Assembly: GCA_036320915.1 (NCBI GenBank)
Contig: JAXBDG010000019.1
Coordinates: 682,001-746,000 of the forward strand
Direction of reading: 5' to 3'
DNA length: 64,000 nucleotides
Source: Linnemannia elongata
Lineage: Eukaryota; Mortierellomycota; Mortierellomycetes; Mortierellales; Mortierellaceae
Shown: positions 24,834 through 37,961 of the stretch, piece after piece
Layout of the letters: each line of letters starts with the position of its first letter
Numbering within the stretch: the stretch's first letter is position 1
Program-made: the position numbers and the translations under genes
The notes under the pieces: generated by a model
Databases searched by the model: none
What the model saw: the letters and a program-made list of their open reading frames with translations, nothing else
Told to the model about the DNA's origin: nothing

Positions 24834-25924
24834 ATGGACGCAAAAAGAAACAACCGAAATCCAGTTTACTTCCTCCCACTTCTCCTTCCATGTGTTGTCT
24901 CCCGTTTTGCTTGTTTGTTTGTTTGCTTGTTGTGTCTGTGTGCTGACTTTCTTGTCTATGTGTGTGTCGTGGCAGTGGCAGATCAAAAGAGACAGGCTGC
25001 AAAAGTTGTTGGGGCAAAAGAGTGAGAAAAACACAACAAGGTTCGCGTGGCGAGCTAAAGACCGCGGAAGGGGATACCTAACACTTGAAAAGGGATCACT
25101 AGCCAATCAAATCCATACAGGGACACGCCACAGACAAGAATGCACGCGATATTCTCTTACAAGGTTTCCCTTCTTTTCATGTGCTGGAACACTTGAGGAA
25201 GAGCCAGTTGGTTGAACGAAGCTTCAACGGACACTGCTTGGGAGGGAGAGAATGTTAAAAGACACACTTGTTTTGGATACACGAACGAGTGTGGAAGGTT
25301 CAATTGCTTGTAGGAGGGAGGTACCATGCAAAACGAGGGCGAGCCAAAAAAAAAAAAAAAAAAAAAGAGTACGAGAAGTAGAGGGAAAACGAAGGGGAGC
25401 AATGACGATCGATTGTACCCCCATTTTTTGTAAGTATGTGCCCTAGTCTTGTGTAATGAGGCTGTCAGCAAGTACAGGTACAAGCAGGTTCTATTTCCCT
25501 ATCTAAATATCCAAGCACGAGCTCGTCAGAGAGTACCAAAGGAAATCAGTGGACAAGCCAAGGGCCAGGCACGAGGAGCACGAGCAATTGAAGACTCCCG
25601 ACCCTGTCCCCTGCCCCTTCTCCTCCAACCGCTTCTTTTACTATTTCTTCGTCGTCTTCCTGCAGTTGCTTGCTTGTCTGCTTTGGCCGTAGATCACTTT
25701 GGAAGCTAATCGAATTCCTTCTCGCTTCATTTCGTTTTTTTGTTCATTTGCTCGGCTCTCATTCCTTCATTCTTTTTTACAAGCTACCTCTCGTTTCCTT
25801 TTCTTTTTTCTTTCTTTTTTTTTTTTCTTTCCTTTCCTGGTTGTTCATTCCTCACCTCTCTTCTTTTCTTTTCTTTTCTTTTCCCGCCCTTCCCTCCTTC
25901 TCTCTCAAGAAACGAAAAAAAGGA
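24834..25924 (+). other. Intergenic region and CT-rich promoter of the CHO2-like gene
   Basis: About 1.1 kb. It contains GTTT repeats near 24908-24930, a poly-A run of about 19 at 25348-25366, and a dense pyrimidine tract at 25730-25905 ending just before the CHO2 ATG, as upstream of other genes here. Open frames in it are T/C-driven and low complexity. Confidence 0.5.
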
Positions 25925-28900
25925 ATGGAATCCGAGATTCGCAACAGGAAGACAACAACCGTCGAGTCGGTCGTCGACAATGGCGTCTCCACCGCCAACA
26001 GACACCACGCTTCTACCGCTACCTCAAACAACGACCGTAACGGGACCCGCGACTCGTCTGAGGATTTGTCGTTGAACCAATCCCTGTCGGATTCTCAGAA
26101 GCAGAGCCTTGCCAAGGAACAGGAGGAGGCTGCCTTTGGCAAGACCCCCAACGGAACCAGTACGTCCCCTCCTCCTTTTCTCCTCTTTTTCGTTTTGCTT
26201 ATGTTGCTGCCGGTTCCTTTGTGTTTCACTTGTTCAATTGAACAACGATAGCACGAGTATGCACGAAGCATGCCCTCGTTCACTCAGGACTCTTTTTGCG
26301 TTGTATTGGGATCTCGTTTTCTTTGTTTTTTCAAGCACGCACACACACGGACAACGATCAAAAAATCGAATCTCACACCTCCTCTCTCATTCCACTTTCT
26401 TTGTCCCTTTCTCCACACCCTTCTCATCTTTTCCATCTCTTCCTCTCTTTCAATCCACTCAAATGACCTACTACCACAGTCTTCAGAGTCCCTGTGACAA
26501 AGGATATGTTGTCCGAGATCTTTGACATGAGCAAGAAAAAGTCGGCTTTCGATATCATGACCCTTGCTGTCATGACATTCCAGATCTTCCTTTTCTTCAC
26601 CCTCCCCACCTCAGTCAAGCGGTGGCTGTTCTTGGTCCTGTTCGTCTTCTGGAGAGCAGGCTATAATGCAGGATTGGGTTACCTCTTGAAGCTGCAGAGT
26701 GAGCGCAGGGGTCTGGTTGCATGGGCCAAGGAGAAGGGGATCTTTGACAAGAAGCGTGGTGGTGCCTGGTATGACTGGCTCAACCAGGAGCTCTCCTGCA
26801 AGATGGACTCTGACTACGACTTTGAGGTAAAGTAACCAAAAAAAAAACTAGTTTATTGTTTATCAAGAGTATTGAAGCACGAGTACATTGTCGAATACTA
26901 ACAAAGCAATAAAAACGCCGGTGCCCAATGCGAACTCTCTCTGTAAAATAGATGGTGCCAATCGAATTCAACACTTGGCTGTTGTACCGCCAGTTGGTGG
27001 ATCTGATCTTGATGAACGATTTCACGACGTATGTGTGCTTTGCGCTGTCATGGTTGACCTTCCCCGCCGGATCGGGTTTCTTTAGCCACCTCCTGCGCTG
27101 GATCGCCGGTTTCATCCTTGTCTCCTTTAACATCTGGGTCAAGCTCGATGCCCACCGCGTCGTCAAGGACTTTGCCTGGTGTAAGTCTCTGCCCTTTCTT
27201 TTCCTCATCATCATTCATCATTTGTTTGTTTGCGTTGTTATCTGAAGAGAATGTTCAGGGGTAGTAAGATGGACTTGGCACGGAAAAACAGGATCTCAGC
27301 GCACACACGACAAATAACACTGGTTTTTTTTTGTTGCTGTTTTGCGTTGGGGTGAGTTGCAAGAGTTTGAATGGAGAAAGAGGAAGAAAAAGAGAGCCAC
27401 TAAAGAAGGAGAAACAGAATAAGAAGGCAGGGTTTTTTTACGCTTGTTGATAAGCATGAGATTCGATCCCTGCTCACTTTTCAAATGTGCTTTATTATGA
27501 TATGTGCGGGTGTGTACCTGCCCCCTGCTTTTTCTTTTTCTTGATTGTTTCCCGCCCGCATTCATATGTTCTTCAACAAAAAAAAAAACTAACCCCACAC
27601 TTCCACACGATTCAAACTCCTCTTCTTTCATTGTCCTTTGGTAACAATACCAAATGTTATATTTGTATAGACTGGGGCGACTTTTTCTTCTTGATCGAGC
27701 AGTCGCTGACGTTCGATGGAGTCTTTGAGATGGCTCCCCACCCCATGTACTCCGTCGGATATGCGGGTTACTATGGTATCTCTCTCATGATGGCCTCCTA
27801 CATGGTCCTCTTTGTCTCCCTCGCTGCCCACGCCGCCCAATTCGTCTTCCTCACTCTCGTCGAGAATCCCCGTAAGTTTTCTCCTTTTCTTTCTTTCGTG
27901 GAACAGATGCAAAAGTTGAGAAAAGGAAAAGAAGTAAACTGTAGAAACTGACAGAGAGGAATTTTGAAAATTGTAGATATTGACAAGACGTACAACCCTC
28001 CTACGGTTCACAAGAAGCGCACGTCAGTCTTGGTCGATTCAACCGCCCCCGGTACCCCCATCCTCTCTGCATCAGATGTCACTGCCACGCCCGCTGTTGC
28101 ACCGATCGACCAGGCGGCAACATTGGTCCCCTGCGGATCCAAGGACATGTACAACACCTACTTCCGTCGGGACCTGATCGTTTTCAAGAACTTTGACATT
28201 TTCCGCTCCAACGACATCTTTGTCGCCCTCATTATCTTCTACGCCACCATCACCCCCCTCCTCATCTCCAACACTGGCCCCCGGTTCTTGACCTTCATGA
28301 TGGTCATCCAGGCGTTCCTCTGGAGAATCTTCCATTCGTATGTCTTGGGAGCCGTATTGAAGCAACAGAGTGTCAACAAGTTCTATACCAAACATTTCAT
28401 CAAGCACGGAGGAACTGTCCAGGACGCCTTCCAGAGCTGGAAGAGTATTTTTAACCTGTCCAACTCGATGACCTATGCAACCTTTTTCCTTGCAGCCTTC
28501 AAGATGTACTCGATCCCTGATGACTGGACTTATGGAACTGTGTTGTTGAGACACGTTCTTGGTTTGGCTTTGATTGCGTTGCATATCTGGGCTTCTGTCT
28601 CAGTCTTTGAGGTCCTTGGTGACTTTGGATGGTTCTATGGCGATTTCTTTATTGAGGAATCTTCCTCCGGCCTCTTCTACACGGGCATCTACCGGTAAGC
28701 GATTTTGGTCGTTTTTTTTTTTGTTTTTTTTTTGTCCACTTGTTAGTAATTGTTGGTACTACTTCGGAATCATTAACCCCTCTTGTTTCACCACCAATAT
28801 ATTTCCCCAAACAGATTCGTGAACAACCCTGAGAAGGTGATGGGCCACGCAGCATTCTGGGGCATGACATTGATCTGCAACAGCTGGTCAATCTTTATCC

Positions 28901-30263
28901 TCGCCATGTTTTCTCAAGTCTCCAACTTCCTCTTCCTCCACTACGTCGAATCCCCCCACATGCGCAAGATCTATGGCGACAAGGTCCGCAAGGACGCCGG
29001 AGTCGTCAAAACCGTCAAGGCCGCCCAGATCCTCCCCAAGAACCTCAAGAACGACGTCGTCTCCAAGATCCGTGAAAAGATTGAAGAGACCCCCGAGATC
29101 AAGGATGTCTTGCAGAGGACGAGGGAAGTCTCGGAAAAAGCCCAGGATTTTGTCGAGGGTACTCGGGGTGATTTGAACGAGTTGGTTCAAAGTGTTGCGC
29201 CGAGGTTGCAAGAAATGGTGACAAACTCAAAGGCGTTTTTGGAGTCGAGTAGTGAAAAGTTGCTTGTTGCAAGGACTTGGGATGATATGGGAGTTTATGA
29301 TATGTCGCAGTACTCGATCAAGATTGTCGACTCTTTGGCAAGCCAGGACGAGAATGGTCTTCCTACCTATGAACTCGGACAAAAGTTGACAGTCGAATGG
29401 ACGGCGCCTTTGAACCATGGAGCCAAGGACTGGATCGGAATTTACAAGACCTCTTCCAACAACTCGACAAAGGTCACGACCGTGGCTTCCAAGAACCGAT
29501 ACCTCTATGTTGGCAAGGATTTGGGACTGGGCGAGGCTTTGGAGGGTGTTGAGAACCATGCGGGCATGGGCGATGGTGAGGTGATTGAGGAGGAGGTTGT
29601 CTGGATCGATAACAAGGAGTTGTGTAAGGGACGCGTTGTGTTTTTGGGAGACAAGTTGCCATGGTTCCAGGGTACTTTTGAGTTCCGGTACCACCATCAT
29701 GGACGGTACAACGTCATGGCCCACACCGCCCCCTTCAAGATCGCCTGTAAGTTATTCTTCTTTTTTTTGTGTTTGTTTGAAAAAAATATTCATGCTGCCT
29801 TTTTTTTCGCTCATAGAAAGACCTTTCTCTTCCTAACTGCCCACCCCTGTTTATCGTTAACGGCCATGCCTTTCCAATAGTGTCGAACCGTCAGGAAGAA
29901 ACCGAACACACAGTCGCATCTATCGGTCAATCCCTCCTCCCTTACGTCCAACGCTGCTACAACTCTGATGAAGAAACCATGCCCTGCACCGTCGACGAGC
30001 GGTTCATTATGATCAACGAACAGATCGCAGAACGGATCGTCAAGGGAATCCAACTCATGTACGGCATTGAGTTTGCATGGGAAGTTGTTTCTTTGGATAT
30101 GTCCTGTTTGCATTTGGCCTTGAGAATCTTTACCGCTATTAGAGCTTTGGCACCATTCTCGACCGTCGTTGCTCAGGGCCATGCTGTAGGACAGCCTCAG
30201 TTTACAGCCTTCCCCGAGGAGAAGGATGCGAACTTGGTCGCTTCTGTTGCCACCGCCTTGTAA
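25925..30263 (+). CDS. CHO2: Phosphatidylethanolamine N-methyltransferase (Cho2/Pem1 type)
   Basis: Exons 25925-26159, 26480-26826, 26952-27180, 27671-27871, 27977-28694, 28815-29746, 29881-30263 give 820 residues. Cho2 is the ER multi-pass enzyme that performs the first S-adenosylmethionine-dependent methylation of phosphatidylethanolamine towards phosphatidylcholine. Visible signatures are [18 protein letters not shown] after a Ser/Asn-rich leader, the first methyltransferase unit with [20 protein letters not shown] and [16 protein letters not shown], a second unit with DFFIEE ... [20 protein letters not shown], and multiple hydrophobic helices. The soluble C-terminal region has a charged helix followed by a beta-rich domain ([32 protein letters not shown]). 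Intron 3 (490 nt) is unusually long for this window. Length and domain order match fungal Cho2. The gene lies tail-to-tail with the CstF-50 gene. Confidence 0.93.
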
Positions 30264-30558
30264 ATCAAAACAAAAAAAAAACCCTCCACCACCTCCACCC
30301 CAACCCACCCCTTCCCAATCCATTTTTTCATTTTGTTTTTCTATCCTTCCTCCTTTTGTTCAGTTGTAGATAAGATCCTTTTCGTGTTTTTTTAAACAAA
30401 AGATAGACAGTTGGGTATGCCATCAACATGCCCCCAGTATTAAAAAAAATATATATCAACGAAACAACGTCGTTTATAATCCTGGGGGTTTTTTTTCGTA
30501 GTATTTATTTCATTCCATGAAACGCCTTTCTCTGCGGATCTCAGCTAACTAACGCTTT

Positions 30559-31950
30559 TCAAGGCGATCCTGGTCCACCGCCATAAGATCCCTGATGTTG
30601 ATGTCCCTGGTGATGTCCTTGAAGTTGATGCCCTTGTCCCTGGTGGCGTTGCGTATTCGCGTTGGCAGCGGCAGCGGCAGCAGAGGCGGCAGGAGTACAC
30701 CAGTACCTCACACGATTATCATCTCCACAGCTAATGATCGCATTCTCAGTCGGCGACGCAGCTACAGACCGGATCAACCCCTGATGTCCTGCATATCGCT
30801 TGACAAGGTTACCCGAACGTGAGTCCCAGCAGACGATCGTGTTGTTGGATTCATCAGAACTGAAGACAAAGTCTTCGTTGTATGAGAATACCGTTGATTG
30901 CTTCTCCGTCTATTTCATATTCGTTGGTTAAAAAAAAAAAAAGCAAAAGAGAGAAAAGGGTGTCGAGGATTTGGTTAAGATATTGAAAAAAAGCTATCAA
31001 TATCAACTTTCCTCGTTCGTATTTCTCACTTCATTTTGCATAATAGCCAACAAAAAAACAAAAAACAAACAATAAAAACTCACCTTCTGGGTAGCACCCA
31101 GGAAGTTATGGATCAACTTGCCACTTCCCAAATCCCACAACTTCCTGGCCGAATCCATGCCCCCACTCAAGATGTACCTCCCATTCTTCGAGATCGTAGC
31201 ACTAGTAACCCCCGAAAACTCCCTCCCCTTCCCGCTATGCGCACCCTCAATCGTCCTCACAACCTTGCCTGAAATCGCATCCCATACTTTAATCGACCCA
31301 TCCTGCGATGCACTGATGAAAACCGACCCCGTGGGTGCATATTCAATATGATTGATTCCTCCACGATGAGGTCCCTGTTGTTGCACTTGGTGTTGATGTT
31401 GTGCAGCCGCTGCCGAGGCTGCAGAATCATCGCTGCCAGACTGGCGGTTGGTGGGTGGTGGGGGAGGGGCGGTGAAGGCTTTGGGTGTGAAGCACTGGAG
31501 AGTTTTGACGTCGTAGATTCGGACAGTTTCTGATTCGGATCCGACAAGGAGGAAGTCGCCTGAAGGATGGAATGATACCGAGTTGATCGGGTGTGAGTCC
31601 TATTTGGAAGGGCGTATGTACGAGATTGAAAAGGGTCAATAAGGGCTTGAGATGTTTTCCTTGGAACAAAGTAAAAGTAAAGAAAAAAAATGCAAGGTGT
31701 TACCTGGAGGTAGCGGAAGGAGCGCTTGACGGAAGGCTTGGAGAGATCGTATAGCTTGACGACAGTGTCTGAACTGGCCGCAAGGACGAGGCCGTTAGGA
31801 TGGAAATCGCAATCCGTCACAGGCTAACATTGCAAAAAGGTAGTAGCAAAAAAGTAGACCGTTAGTTCCGCAGATTAATCCCATTTCCAAATATTTGCCA
31901 ACCCCCTCAGCCATCCCCCAAATTCTCAGAAGCCCCTTTATCTGTGCCAC

Positions 31951-32000
<50 letters not shown>

Positions 32001-33041
32001 TCAATACAACCAAAAATATTCCAAGTACATCCTTGATGAGGTCCTTACGGTGGTGTGGTCATAAAGAGTGCGAATCACCGGATGAACATCGTTGCCGCCA
32101 TCATGATCAACGAGCTTCATTTTATTCACGTCCAAGATCTTGAGCGATGTATCTGCGCTTCCAGAAGCCGCATACCGCCCGTCTTTACTGAACGTCGTAC
32201 AGGTGACCGATTCCTTGTGTGTCGTCGTGTAAACTGTCTTGAGATTAGGACCTTTGGTCCGGTGGCTCGATTTCGGATCTGTGTCTAGGTTAAGACGGGC
32301 CATGACCGGCCGTTTTCCTCCCTTTGTTTTGGTGTTGGTGTCAGCGTCGGTGTTAGTGTCGCCGCTTTCAGAGAGTCCTGACGGTGCTCCTGCGGTGGCG
32401 TCCTGCATCTCCTCGTCTTCGTCGTCATCGTCATCGTCTTCTTCTTCTTCATTTGCACCGGAGGTGGCTCCTTGTTGGAGCTTGGAGTGGTCTGTGGGTT
32501 CAATCTCCACCGATTCCTCTAAAGATATCAGGTTATCAACAACGTATGTTAGTACATTCAAGCGAGTTGACCACTTCGTTCAGCAGCAGGGGTCAATTTG
32601 AAATGCTGGTACTTGTTGTCATTTACCTTGTGCGATAAAGAGCATCTCGCTGAGACGTGGACTAGGCTTGATGGTCACCGCGGTATGAGTTTGTTCCGCA
32701 ACCACTTGTGCCAACTATAACAGTTCAAGAGAGAGAGAAAGATAAACAAAGAAAAATCGTCAGTTATATCTCTGTGGTTTGCTTTCAAGTTACGATAGAC
32801 AAGTTGAACAAAGGCTCCTCTAATTACCTGTGCATATCCATACTCGGCAAGTTGGCTAAAAGCAACGAGAAAGTGTAAGAAGGAAATGTTGACGAATGAG
32901 GTAACGCGAAGACGACGAATGCATGTGCACTGGCAAAGTGTGAAATTGGGCGAAATGAGTATGCTGAGTGTGGCGAGAGTGTTTATACCTGACGATCAGA
33001 GGCAGGACATCCTCCTGCCGCATCTGGCTGAGTTCAGACAT
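30559..33041 (-). CDS. CSTF1: Cleavage stimulation factor subunit 1 (CstF-50), WD40 protein
   Basis: Exons on the minus strand: 33041-32989, 32855-32828, 32714-32627, 32518-32049, 31823-31704, 31599-31084, 30909-30559 give 541 residues. CstF-50 is part of the nuclear complex that recognises the GU-rich element and promotes pre-mRNA 3' cleavage. The N terminus (QEDVLPLIVRSQLAEYGYAQ) matches the CstF-50 dimerisation domain. The WD repeats include ASGSADTSLKILD, HPVIRTLYDHTTPVTDCDFHP, VVKLYDLSKPSVKRSFRYLQ, DGSIKVWDAISGKVVRTIEGAH, GGMDSARKLWDLGSGK and SCGDDNRVRYW. The protein exceeds the ~430-residue animal form because of an Asp/Glu-rich stretch near residues 80-100, an Ala/Gln/His-rich loop between WD repeats, and a Gly/Gln/His-rich C-terminal tail. 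The third intron-side WD junctions keep frame perfectly. Confidence 0.92.
31952..31996 (+). repeat. 45-base poly-A (poly-T on the gene strand) inside a CstF-50 intron
   Basis: The longest homopolymer in the window lies in the 225-nt intron 32048-31824 of the minus-strand CstF-50 gene. On the transcript it is a poly-U run upstream of the 3' splice site and may act as an extreme polypyrimidine tract. Confidence 0.9.
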
Positions 33042-33300
33042 GGTGTGTTGCGCGGTTGTGTTGGTTGTGTCGAAAAGTCAATGTGTGAAGCGAACAAAGG
33101 ACAAAGATCAAGTCGTTTCACCGTCAGGCAGTCGAGACTCGAGACCTACCGCCACCAGAAGAGAAAAATGTCTAAGCCCCCATTAATATGCGCCAAAAGA
33201 GGGTTGATAGAGAATGATGGACACTGGAAGAGAACAAAAATGCGCGTTTCTTTTATTATTATTTTGAATGATTGAAATAAAACCGTTAACTCGCTCCTTC

Positions 33301-36300
33301 TTAAAGAGAAAAGGATCCCGAGTCGACTCCGTTCTGATACCGCAGAACACCCTCCTCCACATCGGGTATGCTTCCTATGTACACTGACCCACTGCCGCTC
33401 GTTGTCGTTGTCGTCGTCGTCGTTGCTGTTGAGTGGCTATTCTCCATCACCATAAACGCATCCACGCCGTGGCTTTTCTGGATCTGCACTTGCGCCGGAT
33501 CCTTGTTACCAACTCCAAAACTAGACAGGATCAATCCTGACTCCTTGATATGTGTAATAAGACTAGGCACTTGGATCTAATATAAACAGGGTACGGAGCA
33601 AAGCGCCTTTAGCATACGAACGAATAAAACGAGTTATTCAGATCACGCACAATTACGATATCGCATCAACATACCAGGGGTGTAGCTTCGCAAATGACTC
33701 CGAGAAGGTTGTTACTACGGGCAAACTTGACGGCTTCCTTAATCGATGTGCACCGTTTGTCGTCCTCATGGAACTCAGGATCACTCTCGCTCGTCGTCAC
33801 TGAGACTGCCGACGATCTCGCTAACAACGGAGATCCTGCTCCACTGGATGTAGGGGATGTCACAGACGATACACTGACTGAAGCTGTCAGACTAGGGAAT
33901 GGCACTGCTGCAGATCCATGCTTGGGTGAGGGGAGTGACTCGGGGTCAATGGGTTCCTTGCGTTTCAAGCCAACCACTGTCGATCCCTCTGTCGATCGAG
34001 ACACTGTCGCCCGTCCCTTGTTATATCCACAGTACGTACTGAAGAACACCGCATCTGTTATTGTTTATGAACAGTGTCGTTAGTTTCAAGTATTCGCCAA
34101 GTCTCTGCTTTAGTGAAACCGATTCGACAGATCATGAGCAAGCACTTACAGTTAGGCTGCTTCCAGTTAACAGCGGAACAGATGACGGGGTTGAAGGAGG
34201 AGATCATAAAACTGCGGTGATGGGTGGCCGAGGAAGAGTCGTAAACAGTTTGCAGAATAGTGTCCACAAACTTGTTCACCTCTGCACTGTTAGTCAGACG
34301 ATAATGCGCCTTCTCCGACAATGTAGGATATTTCAGCTCCAGGTTCACTCCGATGTGCTTGGGAAGGATCTATCAAAGCATGAAAGAGGATTATAAAGAT
34401 GGTGAGTCAACCTAGTGCATTAAGAGTGAACCATCCCGCCTCAAGCGGCAAGTAAAGTGGAGACGCTGATTACCTTCAGGACTTGCTCCAAGCTCATCCA
34501 TCGCTCATACACCTTGCGTCTCCATTCACCACTGCGCCAGCTACTGGCACTGCGAGAGTTGATGTTATCCCAATCTTCTCCAGCCGCCTTTTGATGGACA
34601 AGCTCGCCAAACTTCTTGAACTGGTTGAACGTTACGTCCGAAAGGGCAAGGTCAAAACCTTCCACCGGCAAATGCCAGTTAGCAAACACGACTGGCACGA
34701 AATCCCGCGTCAACTGAACAGAAAGCTGAATGTACTCGCCAGACAATGAGGATGCCGTGATAAACGAAGGGATTATGTTGCCGACCAGCAACGACTGCGA
34801 CGTAGAATGGGGTAATGCGCCTCCTGAGGTCGAAGTGCTAACAGGCATAACCGAAGGCGTGCCAACAAGAGGAGTTGTTGCAGCCGAGATGGTCGAGTCA
34901 ATGCTGTTGGTCGATTTCCAGTATGTCTCGACGCGACCTCCAACCTCAAGTCGCACGCCCTGGAATGGCCTGACAACCGAGTACTCGAACGCGAGCTCAC
35001 CGACCACCTTCAAATGAGCATCGAATAAGGGCAAGACTGAACTGCCCATGGAGGACTCCAAAGACGAGAACGTGCTTGGGAGTGCAACTGCTCGACCAAT
35101 GGCCTTGGATCCAAAAGTGGGGAAAATGTCAAACTCGACCGTGAAGTGCTCGAGCGAGTCCACTTGGAACCCAAAGACCTCTCTGTCGTCGCCCAAGGGG
35201 AGGATGACGTTGTGGGGAATCATGCCATTGTCAGGTCGCGAGGAGATGATGAGCTTCAGAGACGAAATCTGAGCTGTGCCATACAAATGCACAGGACCGT
35301 GGCGAGAGCTCGCCTTTTCCTGGCTGCCGGGTTCGCGGTAGTTGGGGTGACCAAGAGTCAAGTTGATTTGGTACTTTTTGTCGAGATAATTGTGCCCATA
35401 GATCCGGAAAGGGATGATGGGTGGGGGCAGAGAAAGAGAAGGAATGAAATCCATGTCGAGGTCATCCATGCTGGGAGGGCTTGATAAGGCTCCTGATGCT
35501 GAGAGGGCCGAGTCAGCAATTGAGATAGCTGACGAGGCGATCGCGCTGGTACCCGTCAATGGCGCTAGTGTGTCCATTGCAGTATCCTCGCTTGCCGACG
35601 CCTTACCTTCGATCTTTCCACCGGCCTCAACCAACAGCTCGACGCAGTCGGCATGTCCCTCACTGGCAGCATAGTAGATGGGCGTCTTTCCGAGTTCGTC
35701 CACCACATTGACATTGCATCCAGCCTCCAGCAAAATCTTGACGCACTCGACGTGCCCCTCACTGGCGGCATAGAACAATGGGGTCCAGCACATGTACTTG
35801 TCCTCCTGGTCCAAACGAGCGCCACGAGTGGTCAATGTCTTTGCTAGTCGAGTATGGCCTTCTCTGCAGGTGATGTGCAGGGGCTCCAGTCCATCGGCGT
35901 TACAGGCAATAACGTTTGCTCCACGTCCGATCAGCATCATGGCGATATCTTCGTGTCCATAGTGACAAGCAAGACTGAGAGGGATGGGATCGCCCTCCTG
36001 GCTGGCTTCAATCTCGACATTGTTGGCCAAAAAGATCTCGACACACTTGGTATGGCCATTCATGATCGAGTAAATAAGCGGCCGGAACCCGTCGTGATCC
36101 GTAGCCTCCATGGACGCCTTCATCGACAGTAAGTAGGTGGCACAGTCGGCATGACCATACATCGAAACGTAATGAAGGGGTCTCCTTCCATAGACATCGG
36201 TGCACTCGGGACTAACGCCATTCTCAACGCCCAACTTCAACAACGAGAGTCTCCCGACCATGGCCGCCTCATGAAGACATGTCCTGTCGCTGATGTCGTC

Positions 36301-37961
36301 TACGAACTTGAAGTTGATAAGTCCGGTCTTGACAAGTTGCTGAATGACAGCATCTGACGTGGTCGTCTCGGAGCAGCATCTCCAGAACACTCGTGAGACA
36401 ACCTCACGAGCGTTCTCCAAACCGATCTGGTTGCTATTGTTGTTGGCGTTGCTGGTGTGCGTAGTGGTAGTGTTGGCGGAATTGTTGAGTGAGGACTCGG
36501 CCGAGACAGAGTTGTTTTGAAAAGCCGAGGGAGTCGCCAAACGCCTATCCAGAATCTCCTGAACCAATGATGATTGGTTGGTAGTCAGGGCATTGAAAAG
36601 GTCGGTCTCGAGCTCGTCCATCTGTTGTTGGACTGGGGATGAGATGATCCTGGTGCCAGTTGCAGGAGACGATTTGGTGGTGATAGGGCTAGAAGGCGCG
36701 GAGGAGGATCGGCTGTTGCCCTGTTGAATGTTTTCGAGTCCGAGGAGATGGTAGGCGGCGTTGTCGGCCAATTCAACCATGGCATCCTGGTTAAAGCAAG
36801 GCTGGAGTTCGACCTGGCGAGACAAATAGAGCTCCTTGGTGCTGGATTTCGACCGCTTGTCCCACTTTTTCAAGATCTTTCGGAATCCAGTGCCGTTTGT
36901 CTCGACGAATTTCTAGTCCCGACAATGAATGTTTATAAGCGTTAGTGTGCTCTTTTTTTGTTTGTCCATTCATAAGGTCATCGGTGGACCCGGTGTGAAT
37001 TCCCTTGGACACTTTGATAGGTTGTAGAAAAGTATGTCGTTATCGCGATAAAGGTTGTCGTACTGTTTTCTTACCTGGAGTTTATTGAGATCCTGTTCGA
37101 ACTGACGGAAGGCCTCCTTGAGCGAATTGATCGAAGAGCTGGTCCCTGGCCGTCCTTGGCGTGAGAGAATAACCTTTTCCTTGTCAATCAAAGACCGCAG
37201 CCGGACTTTGAGTTCTGATTCCTTCTGCAAATAGAACGTGTTGACCTAAGATAATAAAAAAAAAAAAGAAAAGAAAAAGGCAGACATAATCCCCGATGGA
37301 TCCGTGTGAGTTGGCGGTTGAAAATAAAAGAGGTCGATGCGGGGTCACGCCGGACGGGAGCATATTCCCACAAGTCCAATCCGGCCTTTCTTTGAATGTC
37401 CAAGTTGGTTAAAGGAGATAGGGTGTCATTTGAGGAGGCGGCTTCCTGAATGTTGAATATGATTTTTCCCCCTCGAATGTCCAAGGCGATTCCGGGAGGT
37501 AGATGGATAGCATTGACGAGCTGGCTTCCAGTATACGGATCAATTGGTTTATCGACTTGTCTCTAATCGCCTATTGGTGTTGATGATTTTGCATTGCTCG
37601 CTTGTGTTGTACCTTTTCCAGTTCACGTTCCAGTTTGAAGAAGAACGCAGCCTTTTGAGACTGCAAGAACTTGGAGTATTCATCCTCTGGAACGACGGGG
37701 GTCGATCCTGGGGGTGGCGAGGCGGCGATGGTGACGGACGTCTGGGCCTTTTCCTGAATGAGTGAGTTGATAATCTTCTTGAGACCTTTGTAGCTCATGT
37801 AGTGGCTCTGCCATTCCGTGATCTGTTGGAACTGAATCTGCTTTCCGAACTATTTGTGGTGGCGTGATATGTTGAAGAGGTTCATGGTGAGTACCATTGT
37901 GTATATCTCTAAAAGTCAGCGGCATAACAAAGGTAGACGTGGCTGCCGAAGGTACCTTCAT
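33301..37961 (-). CDS. PHO81: Pho81-like SPX-ankyrin-GDPD protein (phosphate-signalling CDK inhibitor)
   Basis: Exons on the minus strand: 37961-37956, 37849-37613, 37245-37075, 36912-34474, 34369-34150, 34054-33675, 33576-33301 give 1,242 residues. Pho81 senses inositol pyrophosphate/phosphate status and inhibits the Pho85-Pho80 kinase. The SPX domain spans residues 1-~210 (MKFGKQIQFQQITEWQ, MSYKGLKKII, FFFKLERELEK, VNTFYLQKESEL, FVETNGTGFRKILKKWDKRS). Residues ~330-600 hold ankyrin repeats (YGRRPLHYVSMYGHADCATY, DGLEPLHITCREGHTRLAK, GKTPIYYAASEGHADCVELL). A C2-like/GDE region follows (HFTVEFDIFPTFGSKAIG, then IGVNLELKYPTLSEK and LLGVICEATPL). As in yeast Pho81 the GDPD part does not show clear catalytic residues. 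The first exon is only ATGAAG, which is needed to recreate the invariant MKFGKQ start. One SPX intron (37246-37612) contains a coding-like ORF. Confidence 0.92.

Noticed and set aside
27181..27670. Gene within the 490-nt CHO2 intron
   Set aside because: Open frames there are Lys/Phe-rich low complexity from A/T runs, and clean GT-AG borders restore the conserved [12 protein letters not shown] segment.
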